From Apostichopus japonicus (Eukaryota; Echinodermata; Holothuroidea; Aspidochirotida; Stichopodidae): a stretch of DNA of 64,000 nt. The stretch is from contig NC_092572.1 in NCBI RefSeq assembly GCF_037975245.1, positions 28,689,989 to 28,753,988 of the forward strand, written 5' to 3'. Within the stretch, counting starts at the first letter, position 1, and each line of letters opens with the position of its first letter. Position numbers and translations under genes: made by a program. A model generated the notes under the pieces. That model made no database searches, was not told the origin of the DNA, and saw only the letters and a list, made by a program, of their open reading frames with translations. Of the stretch, positions 35,317 to 47,900 are shown in pieces.

Positions 35317-36151
35317 TAGCGTTGTGCGGTAGTCGGATTTCACACAACCGGTAGTGTTGCAACATGAATACCGGTATCCTAACTACAACCGGTATTTTCC
35401 TTAACTTTCATCTATGGTTGAAAGCACTTAGTTACGAGACTGTCAATATCATAAATTCAATATGCATAGCCTAAGATAACTAGAAATGACATCGTGGAAC
35501 CCCCCGCATTAATAAACGAATCCAATTCATTACAGCATCAAATCTCAAGTACCGTACTGCACTGTGTACCAGTACCGTACCCTAGGCTATAATAATATAT
35601 TGTCCCGTGCGAAGATGGATTTAAACTGGGTATACTCCCTTCAGTTTTGGCTCAAAATTTATTAAATCGTTATATTTATTATAACAAAATGTGGTGAAAT
35701 GCATAAGGGTAAGATTTTGTACATGGGAACCTTCACAATCATCGTTTGAAGGAAGAATAAATCATGAAAATTTCAGAATAACTTTGAGGTCCCGTAACAT
35801 GCTGAGCGCAAGTAACGTTCGATATTTGGTGTAGCCTAGGTCCAAATTACTACGTGAAAAGTTGATTCGTTAATATATAGGTCTAGGCCAGTGCTTAAAT
35901 TGATCAGATATTATTCAAACTAAGAACACAGAAACCAGAAATAAACGTGTTTTCATTTCTTTATTTCAAATAGTAACACGTAGATATTTTTATTATGTCC
36001 GGGATTCCCGGGAATGATACCGAAACAAATGTAATAACCGGTTGTTTCCCAATACCGGTAGTAGTTACACATTGCACTGTGATCGGGATAAGTGAATACC
36101 GGGATCGGGATTCCGGGATTCACTTGACTACCGGGATCCCGCACAACGCTA
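35317..36151. mobile_element. Non-autonomous hAT transposon, 835 bp
   Basis: The ends are perfect 13-bp inverted repeats, TAGCGTTGTGCGG at 35317-35329 against its complement ending at 36151. They are flanked by an 8-bp direct duplication 'gcgaaata' (35309-35316 and 36152-36159). An 8-bp target duplication and this kind of TAG..GTTG terminus are typical of hAT elements. The interior is rich in 'accggta' motifs and encodes no transposase, so it would need a helper in trans. Confidence 0.9.
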
Positions 36152-36164
36152 GCGAAATATCATT

Positions 36165-38040
36165 CATTTAGCCAGAAAAGCGCATAATAAACGCCAAGTA
36201 TATATATTTTGTGATATAAAGTGAATATTTATTTTGATTGGAATACAGTATCTGCAAAATAAATTATTAGGAAAGAAATGTCTTCGTTTTTCCTTTCATG
36301 CTTAGCATATTTAGATATCAACATAAAACTTTGGCCACTGGTCATCCTTTAAAGAATGATTCTTAAACATCAAATTAATTTTGACCAAAAAAAACACACT
36401 GATATCAGCCCTGGTTAGAAAATACATGCATTTTAAGTTATAAGAAATTACCTTTTAAAGAACTAGGATTCATCAACTAAAATGACTGCATTATACAATA
36501 CATTGTCTTCTACACAGATCATTAGTTCTCAGAGATCAGAACTGACAAAACTGAAAGGAAAAACACTTAAGAGACACTTATAGGCCTTAAATAACATGAT
36601 TACAATACAAGTGCTACTAATAAGTCAAGCACAAATGGCATTGAATGTTAACCTATGTGCTCAGATGTTGTTTACAAGATGATCTTGCTAATTATGAACC
36701 TGTTTGGGTTGAGTTTATCATAGAATTTATTAAAAAAAGGATTAGCATTGAAACTAAGGTCTGCAATGAGTAGACCAAGTAATCATCTAATTAGCCTTAA
36801 AGGACTGTTCCAGAGCTGAAACATATTCAAAGGTGGATATCTGAAAAACCCATAATAGCCATGTCAACACTCACATTGTTCTCTCTTTTTTCTCTTGGAA
36901 AATGACATAATTATAACTACTACTACTCTCCATGTCATCCTTGAAGTGTGCCTACAGTATGAAGAACTTCCTATATATGAAAAACATTACCAGATGAAAA
37001 CTTTGCAACTTGCGTTACTGTTCCAAATGGTCACATCCTAAACTTCTGTACCACAACCCTCTACGATTGATTTAAGCAGAACAATTGGCTGTCAAAGCAG
37101 CACAAATGAACTTGACTGAAAGGAGAGTCAGAACTAACTATTGTTTCATCGCTAATCAGCAATTCATATGTGACAAAGATTCGATAGTGAAAATATCACT
37201 GCTCAGGTGACTTAAAATAGCTTTGAGCAAGTCTGACACGTGTAACAGTGATAAACACCATGTGTTTTCACAATTAAACAAAGTTTAACTTTCCTTTAAG
37301 GCTAATTTGATGATTACTGTACTTGGTCTATTCAGTGCAGGCCTAATAGTTTCAATGTTATTGTTTGATGTTTGCATTCTTTCCTTTTCTTGAATAAGAG
37401 ATAATTATTTAAAACATTTAAATAAAAGCAGATTTTGGACTGAACTGTAATAGAAGACTCAAATCTTAATTGCTGCCTTATTGCTAGTGGATTTCAGACC
37501 TACAGTACATAATCTCACCTATGTAGAGTAAGTAGATGAAATTGCCATCATCAAACCAAAGTCACTCTTTTTTGCAGACAGGATACATCTTTTAACAGTT
37601 GTCTGGTTTTAAGAGACAACTAGATTTCTGATTGGACTACCACAATCAGCTTTGACAGTGTTCAGCCAGTGACTAGTTGTTTACATCAATTGATCAGACT
37701 CAGATTGCATTTTAATAAATATCCATTCAATGATAAATTGGTAGCAGCCTCTAACACTGTGAAGATACTGCAATAAAGCAAAAATAGTATTACTAGATAT
37801 GCTATTCCCACAACTCAAAGGGTAGACCTAGTTGCCCATTGGACAACCATAAATAATTTCTTAACAAGTTGCACTGTCAGACATTTCACATGCAGTAGGA
37901 CAATGAAGGTAAAGTTTTTATGGTTTTGAAATCTATCAGGAAAAGCATACCCTGCCTTAAAACTTATAATCTAGTTTGTTCAACTGTGGAATATCAAACC
38001 TTAAAACTGTACTCAATCTTCTCTTCATCTTCTGGATTGT
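36165..38040. other. Non-coding, AT-rich, no feature recognised
   Basis: No coding frame or clear repeat structure recognised between the two hAT elements. Confidence 0.4.
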
Positions 38041-38056
38041 AATACATACTGTAGCA

Positions 38057-38917
38057 CAGCGGCGTAACGATGAGTCTGGGGGCCCCAGGGTCCAGGGAAG
38101 GAAGGGCCCCCCTGGCTGCTGCGGAGAATCAACCGATGTGCGCGCAGCGCACACCACGAGCGCGGAGCGCGAAATCCCAAAGGCGTGGGTCCAGGGCCCG
38201 CCTTAGGGCCCTGGAAGCTCTGGGGTTCTACAAGCTCTCTGGTGCAATCTATAAGTCGTATATATATGGAACATTTCGTGGTGATTTTATCGACTGAGAT
38301 TTTGGGGAAAATCTGCGTTCATAGACACATTTTTGGTCCCCCTTGTCTGTCATACTGAGAACATGAAAAAATTTGTTGCAACTTGCTAGAATTAAAAGGA
38401 CAAAGAGATTGAAAGGACAATAAGACCAAATGACCAATGTCCAATTAACATAAACATGTATATTTCCACCCGTGGCGTAACTCCTGTGGACAAATGGTAT
38501 CCGAAAGGCAAGTGCTTGAATTTACTGAGGCATCGGCGATTTGGCCGATAGCTGAGGTCAAAATATGCCAAATTTGTGTCACTTGGCCAGTTATCGGCGC
38601 TATTTTGCTATAAAATGTACCAGCGTAGCCTATCAAGTTCCAGTGTGTACCTCAGGCTCTTGAGTCAGTCGTGTGGAAAGAATGATACGAAATTTGCAGT
38701 TGCAGGGGCATATGATTTATGACGAACGTATTCACACACAGACAAATATGTCCATTGTCTCGTTTAAAGTTTCTTTTCCAACGAAAACGTGCCGTTTCAA
38801 AAAAAAGAAAAAAAAGGGTACCCCTCTTCTAAGTTCTGTACATCAGTGCAGCGGGGCCCCCTTTGATCGGGGGCCCCGGGGTTTGCCCCGTCCCAGCCCA
38901 TAGGCGTTACGCCGTTG
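38057..38917. mobile_element. Non-autonomous hAT transposon, 861 bp
   Basis: The ends are 13-bp inverted repeats with one mismatch, CAGCGGCGTAACG against CAACGGCGTAACG, flanked by the 8-bp direct duplication 'ctgtagca' (38049-38056 and 38918-38925). The subterminal 100 bp on both sides are unusually GC-rich, with complementary 'gggccccaggg'-type runs, and differ in base composition from the surroundings. No transposase is encoded. Confidence 0.92.
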
Positions 38918-38929
38918 CTGTAGCAACTA

Positions 38930-40315
38930 CTCAAACTTGTCTATTGCAGACTTACCAAAGTGAAATTGTTGAACCAATCTGCAGGCAGCAACACTGCAAG
39001 AGTGTGCCTACTCTCGAGACAAAAATTTGAAGTCTATGGAGAAAAAAAAAGATCACAAACTTCAACATGCGCACCTTGTTAAAATATCCTATCAAAATTT
39101 GGCCATATGTTATATCAACACTCAAAAGTGAACTTATTCCATGCTTTTGTAGCGAACAAATTTCAGCAAGCCACATGCAGGAAGTCCAAAGAAGTGTTAA
39201 CTGAAGTCATAAACAACAGAGAATAATTTAGTGTTCAATGTATTACATGGCTCTGAATATTGTCTCTTATACTATATGATGGTTCCTTTTTGCAAAACCT
39301 GCTGTACATCTTTACACTGTAGGAATTTATCCACTTTGCATCGCATTTGGCGAAGCGATACTGGATAAAATATGTATACCAATGGTATTTAAAGATCTGC
39401 TTTATTGGCTCCAATTATAACACGCTATAGCTAGGAAAGTTTTGTGATTACGTAATGGACCTGCCACTGTCGTAAATCGGCCCCAGGCTTCTCGACAATT
39501 GGCCTGCATAGCATCTTAACACCATTAGGCTATTTGTGTCAACACTGTTTGGAAAGATGTTAATGTATACAGTGTAGTTAATCATACAGCGTTCACACAA
39601 AGACCCTCATACCAGAAACAATATGTGGCAGGCTTTGCAGACTAATTGGTAAAAAGAGGTCATTTTATGACCAAGGCAGGTCGATTAAGTAATTTTCAAG
39701 AAACTTTTCCATGATATGATGCTATAGTTGGGGTCTATACAGCAGACCTTTAAGTATAGTGTCCATGCCTTAAAATGATCTGTACACGGCAAGACAGTCA
39801 TTTGTAAACATTTATAAAAATGGAACTTATATAATTATTATGCATCCTGATGAAATTTACATTCAACTGAGTGTTAGCCGTCTGTTTGTCATGTTCTCTA
39901 CAACACTTACTATATAGATCCATTTTGGCATCCTCAACAATGCACAAAGATTAAAATTTTCTCGTCTTGTTTGTTAGAATCACAACTCAGGAATTCTCTT
40001 TCTCTCTTTCTACTGGTAAGCTATTTGTTTCTTCATATTAGTCACATAACTGGTACTAATGTCTGCATATCAGTTTCAACTTCAAGCCTACAGTAGCTCA
40101 TTATTCAATCAATCTATTTTTGGCAACAATTTTGTAGTAAATAATCATGAAAAGTACTTTTTTGACAAAAGTTTGGCCCATTCGCAGAGTTTGATGAAAT
40201 GAAAAATTTGGACGATAACATCACCTTTGTTTGAACCAAACTCATTAATTGGCCTCATGAACAAGCAGGTGCTTGAACAGCTTTTGGCTCATAACTAAAC
40301 ATTAGGCTGTCTCTT
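38930..40315. other. Non-coding, no feature recognised
   Basis: Short AT-rich open frames only; no domain, tRNA or tandem repeat recognised. Confidence 0.4.
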
Positions 40316-40324
40316 GCCTACATT

Positions 40325-40690
40325 AATAATAATAATAAATGGTACTTATAAGGCGCCAAATCTTCCGAAGAAATATCTATGAATCGAGGAAAAGCTTGAC
40401 GGAAAAGATGTGTCTTCAAATTGCTTTTAAAATGAGAAAACGTAGGAATGCTACGAAGGCTATTTGGAAGTGAATTCTAAAAAGCCGGGCAGCAAATTTA
40501 AAAGAACCTACACCGGCAGGCTTAAGGTTAGCCCGGTGAATTTTGAGCGTGATGGTTGGTAAGTACGAACACAAAACGGACGAGAGATAAGGTGGAAGAA
40601 TTCCCTCAAAATAACGGTTTACATACGAAAACAGCCAGTTTATATAGTGGATACGGAATTTGATAGGCAGCCAGTGAGAATGGGTGTAAT
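40325..40690 (+). repeat. Dispersed repeat, SINE/LINE-tail type
   Basis: Starts with an (AAT)n run followed by 'ggtacttataaggcgccaaa' and contains 'aaagatgtgtcttcaaattg'. It shares its layout with the repeats at 50.93-51.33 kb and 62.85-63.08 kb, including the ATT-rich edge, a 'ctctaagtgctctacaaa'-like block and a 'gatgagtctttaagttac'-like block. Confidence 0.55.
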
Positions 40691-40699
40691 ATGCCTAAT

Positions 40700-42950
40700 G
40701 CAATTACTTATGACATTAAGTAATATCTGGCTCCCTCCCTCAAAATTATGTTTCTGTAGCAGCAGTGAAATCTGTTCCAAGGAAACATTCCAAGGCACAC
40801 TCGTGTCATTAGATCTAAGTCCACCAGTATAAATATTCACTGTGTACACTAGTCTACATTGCTTAATTTGCTTGCCAATTCACTGAAAGATCAATCAATA
40901 ATTTGCACAGGGTCCTTGTGTAATTGGTACTAGCTTCTGTAAACTGTACGTTAACATTTCTGTCCTCCATTACCTCCACGTTAACCCAATAATATGTGGA
41001 GTTTTGACCTAGACTACTTAGTACTTAACAATATCGGCTATTATGTAGTCTAGACTGATTACTTTACAGGCCTAAGCTTAACTGTTGTAAGAAAACGCAA
41101 CATACAATATATCCCAAGCTTCGAAGAAAGTAATTACTTAATAATGAGTGGTTACAAATATAGAATCAGGACCTGCATTTTGCATAAGTTACGGTTCAGT
41201 ACAAGTTTGTGTTACATGTTGTGTGTGTAACCCTTGTAATAGTTACACAGTATACTGTTATGTAGGGCTAGGGTCTAATGTTGTTAGTTGCTCCTACATG
41301 GAAAGACTACTCAATAACCTAATGTTGTTTAGGCCAAAGAACCGTTCCCGCTTTGCTTCTGAAAGGCAGATGACATTGTTCAAACGATGATAATCCTAGT
41401 ACTTTACAACAATATCTTTCTGGAAAAACTCACCAAGTCCAGAACGTGCGTACTACAGACTTAGCTTTGTGGTATAAACTTTGAATTACATCACATATTC
41501 ATAATTCATCTCACTTTCTTCGTAACTTCTACAGTGTTGTTAGACCGTAGCAGACGTACATTTATTGGTCCGGTGACCAAATGGTAGAGTTCAAAGATTG
41601 TTAGGAAGGAAACTCCAAATAAGCTAAGGCTGTTGCCATTATCAAACACATCATTATATTATTACACTTCAATGGCTTTCTCAATTTCTGCTAGAGCTGG
41701 GCCAATTATATTCGCGGAGGGCGGGGGGGGGGGGGGGGAGAGGGGATTCGTATTGAAATCTTTCGCACGCTTGATGTGACTGGCCGGTACGGCTATCCAG
41801 AAGTCATGACAAATAGACGGTATAACGGATAAATCGACAACCTGACTTCGCTTGCAAGTGACGTTTTGTTCGTGTCGCTACAAGATGTAGACAGTAATGA
41901 AACGTGATACCTTGTTATGTTTAGCTGGACCTGAGATGTCCATCGCTGTACCTTGTGTGCGTACACTATGCTGTGGGTATTGACCGCAGCTTTATGTACT
42001 GACTGTACACTAGCGTCTAATTTACCGACGGTAGCGAGCTGTGTGTGTAATTTCTGGGATAGATGGTGGTGTCTAGCACTTCTGTTACACCTCATTCGAA
42101 ACTAGGTCAGATTACCGGCATGAGACGTTTCTTTTTGAGCGAGTCTTCACACCCTCCGTGACAGAATTAACTCTATTCTCTATAAAAAATATATATATAT
42201 GCTTTACGTTGTTTTACCGGTTTACGATTTTTGCACATATGAAATTTGGAAGTACCCGACCTTGCATGCCTGAAAAGGATAGAAGGGCATTGCAATGTGA
42301 TATTTTGAAGTAAAAAATATTTTATATACGTGCAATATTTCCATATCAAAATAGAATTTATCATACAAGATGTCTACAATCTCTTTCTTCAAGTTTGTCT
42401 TTTCGAACATAGCCTATTCTCAAACTAGGCTAAAACTTACACCTTTCTATACCGATATTTCCTCGACATTTCGATTTTATATGTTCAAATGTTAACAAGT
42501 GACTACCAAAATATATCAGTGTTGCATCGAAATGTTCACTTTACAAATAAAAATTCTTATATGTCGGAATTTCTGGGGAAGAAAATAATGAATAGAAAAT
42601 TGATCATTTAGACGGGGGCCCATATTGAAGATGATTCTTTTTTAATGTTCTACTATGACTAGAGATTTTCAGTTAGTTCCATCTTGTCTCTTTTCGGATT
42701 AATAGAACATGTTTGGGACCATGGGGACCTTTGAGGCTGCTGTATGGGCTCTGTACAGGAGATATGTTGCGCACATATTTTTGTTTATCATCCTCATGCG
42801 CCTGTGTAATGGTTCCAATGCAATAAATATCAATCCGTGTTTTCCTGAATAATAACATAAAGAAATGTCAAGGAGGGGGAAATGAAAGTAGCTTCCCACC
42901 GCCCGAGGGAAGTCACTGCTTCTGTCGGGAAAATGGTGTCATTTTCTGAC
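40700..42950. other. Non-coding segment upstream of DNAAF8
   Basis: No coding frame recognised. Contains a poly-G run at about 41720-41740. Confidence 0.4.
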
Positions 42951-42959
42951 TGGGTCCGG

Positions 42960-43060
42960 CTGTGTCCTCTTATCGGTATAAAGGAACTCTGGGTAGGGAA
43001 CAGCTGTATTTCATTCGCCTTCACCGGTACGTCTAAATATATCCCATAATGCAGTAGCAG
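42960..43060 (+). promoter_or_regulatory. Possible promoter of DNAAF8
   Basis: A TATAAAGG motif at 42977-42984 lies in a locally less AT-rich stretch about 1.7 kb upstream of the first recognised DNAAF8 exon. Nothing else supports it, and the first non-coding exon was not identified. Confidence 0.2.
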
Positions 43061-44074
43061 CTCAACGCACTTTTACGCGCAAGGCTGAAGTTAGAAAATT
43101 TGGGAATCGGATTGGAACAATTATATGTGTGTTTTCAATAGCAATACATGACATGTAAATTACTAGAGTGGAAGTAGGAAGGCAGTCCTTGGCAAGGATT
43201 CTCCTTTACGTATAATCTCCCGTCGCTTCCCGGTTTCAATGAAGCATGCACAACTTTCTCGTAAGAATCTAATTAATTGTTGAATATATCAGAGAGATTT
43301 ATAAATAAATTTAGCCTTGCTCATGTGTGGTACGGTAGTCAAGGACGCTTCAGACTGATTGAGAGGCCTAACCGTTAGGCTAACATTGACGCTATGTATA
43401 ACATCCTAGGCCTATGTTAGGTTTAGGCTAGCTTAAGTTACTGTAGGCTTTGCTTAGCAATCGAGGCCTGACATTTTGTTAGGATAGGTTCTAGCTTAGT
43501 AATAGTAGTGTACTGTAAGATATATAAATTACTTTTGGACGTAAGCAAGTCGGTTCTCTTTATAGCCATCAGGTTGCAGTAGGGGACAAAACATGCCTAT
43601 AGGCCAAGGCTGGCCAACAGTCCGTAGCACTAGCACTTTAGCAGCATAGGTAGCCTAGGCTAACACGAGAACACAAGGATATTACTGGTATTTGGTAAGT
43701 TCATTGCAGCAATTAGTTTAGACATATATTATCTTGAGAAAGAAATTACCTAGGAGTATCAAATTCATTTTTTTCCCAGCCATATGCCGAAAAAGTAAAA
43801 GTATTTCATATCCTGGAACTGAAATTTTTCTGGTTAATTTTTGACAAATCACAGAGATATATGTTATTTCTCTAGTTGTGTAGCCAGTAGCTTGAAATGC
43901 ATATAAATATTTGTTCACAAATCATGGCAGTTTAATAGTAATAAAGAAGTTGTGTTGTTGGATACATTTCTGTCTGACTGAATCACATTAATATAATCTA
44001 CAGTCATTTTGTAAAATATTGATGAGGCCTACTCTACTGGTTGATGAATTTGAAGTTCCATTCATCATTTCAGT

Positions 44075-44395
44075 AAAAATAATCATAATAATCAGCAGTT
44101 ATTTTTACGATGCTTAAGCCACCACCACTGTGGAAGAAACCTGCAAGGGCTTATAGATTGCGACTTGCACCAGGTGACTTCCAACTCAACATTTTAACTC
44201 TAATTTGGAATCTATCCAATTTAAAAAGTCATTTCAGATGGGAAAACCGTAGATTGCTCTTGGATGAACGACTCACTTTACTATGACCCAGCCTGGTATC
44301 GTACCCGGAACCTCCCAATTACTAAGTTTCATTGCTTCAAATGCCACCGCCTTTATCCACTCGGCCACAGCACCGGTATCAATCGCAAGCAATAT
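44075..44395 (-). repeat. tRNA-derived SINE (Leu/Ser-like head)
   Basis: On the minus strand the head reads 'gctgtggccgagtggataaa' then 'aggttccgggtacgatacc', close to a tRNA A box and B box. It is followed by an unrelated body of about 230 bp and an ATT-rich tail (plus-strand 'aataatcataataatc' near 44080). Confidence 0.75.
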
Positions 44396-44704
44396 TACAA
44401 CTTAGCATGTCAATGTCTGTGTTAACATGACCTGCTTGATGAGTGTAAATTTATGAGTATTAATTAGTCATTTGGGAATACAGACCTCTTCAATATAAGG
44501 AGAAATAATAGTTTGCTGAAAACTAAGGTTCTAGGTTCACCCGACCAACTAGAAATGGAAATAGTTACCTTACTACATATTCAGTCTGTAATCATCGTCA
44601 AAATTACCCACCACCTTGCTACACCAATGAAAACATCGCCCAGTTTACGTTAAATGTTACTGTCTTTCCTCTCTTACAAGTTTTTCTTTTTATTCTTGCT
44701 CTAG

Positions 44705-44945
44705 ACTCTTCATTGTTAAGTGCATGACTTATGTCAGAGAGATGTCAGGCCCAGGAAGTTTGAGTCCGCCATCAAGGACAAGAAGTTCTACAGAGGAGGA
44801 AGTGCTACCGCTTAGCCCTCATGAACTTGATTCTCCTTTTGAGGTTCCAGCACTACCGGATGGGGTCGGGTTGAAGCCACGCTTAGATTCCATATTTGCA
44901 GACGTGCAAGCCAATCTCCCATCAATAGATTTTGATGTCTCAGAT
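44705..44945 (+). CDS. DNAAF8: DNAAF8 first coding exon
   Basis: The acceptor ttattcttgctctag is followed by 19 UTR bases and the ATG at 44724. It encodes a Ser/Pro-rich start and the conserved SIFADVQANLPSIDFDVSD. The donor is GAT|GTGAGT, phase 0. Confidence 0.82.
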
Positions 44946-47900
44946 GTGAGTCGCAAATAAAAAAATAGACCATATTTGTGGAACTAGTTCATATCGTAAA
45001 AGGGACTCTATGTGAATCCAAATTTGCTAGATATGCTAAAATGGCCATGAAGGCCTCCACTCTTGGGGTAACATGGTATGAAACTGGAGTGTCGGACGTT
45101 AATACAAGGCACTGTAGCCTCTGACTGGCACCCCACCCCCTCCCCACCCCTTCCTTCTCAATCCATGCTATAAATGATTATGTAGTATGCTTACTAGATA
45201 GCCTGGATGGCAGAGCAGAGGTATGTGTAATCTGGAGGTTACTTATTAAATTCTGTTGTAGCTATTAATTTCCCTGCTCTTTCAAATGTGTTTTATATAA
45301 AGCTTGCTAGTCCTTTTGCAAAACTTCCAAGTGGTGATACAAAGGCACAAAAATAAAACAAGGCAGTCTTTCAATAAATGTACCATCAAGAGGGGGGGCT
45401 TTCTTTTCTTCCATTATAATCTCTTTAACTTTGCTACAACCTATGCTCTAATTGTATTCCTGTATGGAAGCACACTGGAATGAGGACATTTATAGCTGCA
45501 TGTTTGATATCCATTCTGATCTTCATAGCCTTCATGGCCTTCATATTTTATTTATTTTTTATTTGTTTATTTATTTATTAATATTTTTTTACAGTCTTGC
45601 ACGACTTTACAACTTCATAGTCCAAAAAGAAAGAAAAAAAAGTAGGAAGAAACAGGGACATTGATAATTTTTATGATAAACTTTTTACGGTAATATTCTT
45701 GTTTGAACAGCAAAATTTTCCACATTTTCTCTCTCAGGCTAGCTCGGATGAAGATGTTCAGATTCTCACACGAACTGTTCCAAAGGCTAGAGTTGGTAAA
45801 AGGCAGAGAGCGCTCACGGCACAGTCTTGGAAAGCGGCCGTTAGCAGAGCCGACTATGACGACTGTGTCACAGAAGAGAACAGATATGAATACCAAGACT
45901 TACTCTCCTCGTCGGATAAGATCACCGATGGGAAAGATTCCGGACTTTCGTCTTCCAGCAATAACGAGAAAAAGTTTGATTTCACTCATCTTGCGCCATC
46001 ACAGTCCGAGGACGATGATTTTCATCTCAGCACGAAAGAAGAGAGAGATTCTGGTAGGGTCACATCGAGTGCCGATTCGGTCAGCTCTCACTCGGACGAC
46101 GATACCCTGGAAGTCATAGAAGAAATCATTGGTTTCAAAAACATTCCTCTGAACCTCGAAACTGGTGACGACTCCCAAAGAGCTCCACCGGAAAGAGGCT
46201 CAGCTAGCCACCGGTTTGGTGCAGCTAGTAAATCATCTAGGCGAGAATTGCAGTTTGTGGAGAAACAAGAGAAGTCACCTGTCGGGGCCGTAGGAGGATC
46301 CGGATTTGAATCTTTCATCCCATCGGGGGTACCACATCTGGAGACTGGACCGATAGACCACATTGATCTGGACCTTCTCCTTGATGCCTTTCCACAGAGA
46401 AGGCATCCACCTTTACTAGGAGCTACTAATGTGGTGCAGGTTATACCTACGCACGGTGCCGGCGATGTTATCAGGAATAAAGGTGAGATGGAGTTTGATA
46501 GTAATAATTACATCCACAAATTGGATCTTTCACTGTTCTGGGTGGGTCTGTCCACCCTAGGTCAAATGGTCAATGGTCCTCCGGTGGTCGGAGAGATGAC
46601 CAAATTTCTCTTCGGACAACCAGAATCAGCTGTGGAGGTCATCTGAAGGACAACTAATTGTTCACATCAAATTCAAAGTTTGGATATTTGAAGAATTTGT
46701 TTACAATTGAAAGGACAAGTAACAGTTGTTGAAGTAAATTTTGAAACTCAATTGAAATCAAAACCTGTAAGATGTATGGACCAATAACCCAGGGCAAAGA
46801 CAATGATTAGAAGCTAAATGTATCTCCAATACAGCTTGCCTATAAAGTCTCATTGGAATTGTCCAACATTAATTTAGTTTAGTTCTATAGGAAGGCTTTG
46901 ACAATGTTGTATTGATATTTTACTTATGTACCTTTAAACAAAAAAGGAAAACCATAAAAAAATTGCAAGCATATATAAAACCTGCTGATGTCATATTTTG
47001 ACTTGCTCAAGTCGTCCATCTTGTGTTCTATTACAAAATATGTACCCATATATGGTCATATATGGAGTTTGCATGTCTTATAAAAAAAAGCATCTATCTC
47101 TCTATCTGTCTATCTATCTGTCTGTCTGTCTTTCTGTCCATCTATATCCGTCTATATATCTATCTACTTATCTATCTAGATCACATTCAGTTTCTTAAAA
47201 TCAATGCAATTTTGTTTACTTTCTATCATTTCTCTTTGATTTTCATTCTTATCTGACATAGATGAGGACTCCTTGAGTTTAATGACCCAACTGGCACATC
47301 TCTGTGTGGAGCAGTCTGGAGGGACGATCAAAACCGAGGACCTCTCCCAGTCTTTTCATACAGTGCAGAGACAGGTCTCCGATAGACCAGCCATCAAAGT
47401 AGCCTGGCAGGAGGGTTCAGCAAGGTATCACACACACACACACTGTTTATTGTGCAGCAAGGAATGAATGGGATGGTAGAGACAGAGAAAGTTAGGGGAG
47501 GGAAGGAAGGAGCTGGATAGGACATTCCTCCCAGATTTTCCTTTTTAGATGACTGCCACATAGGGTTGATTGACAGACAATCACAAAAAATGGCTGGTGT
47601 TAAAGGCTATGCCAACCCAAGCAGTATTAATTATTGATCTGTGGGATAGAGAGAACTGTCATGAACTGATTTAATGTTTCTTCACATGTAAGGCTGAAGA
47701 CTTGATCAAGTCTAAATACTGTACTTATTTGTTTATTTTTGTTGCTATACTCAATATTCATGGCGCCCAAAAAAAATTAGGACTAAGAAAAAAAATGGCA
47801 AAAAATAAAGAACCAAAATGACACAAGCAAGTAGGCTAAATGTGACTACTCTGGCATGGCAGGGGTCTTGTTTTCAAGATCGGGAAGTGCCATTTCCTGC

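Noticed and set aside
26890-38000. Terminal inverted repeats bounding the pogo-type gene
   Set aside because: Many 'tacagta' and 'gtactgtac' motifs occur around it, but no pair with TA duplications at matching distances could be established by eye.
46483-46646. Read-through end of DNAAF8 coding exon 2 to a stop at 46646
   Set aside because: The donor AAAG|GTGAGA at 46482 followed by an in-phase exon with family-specific sequence is a better model; an intron-retention isoform cannot be excluded.
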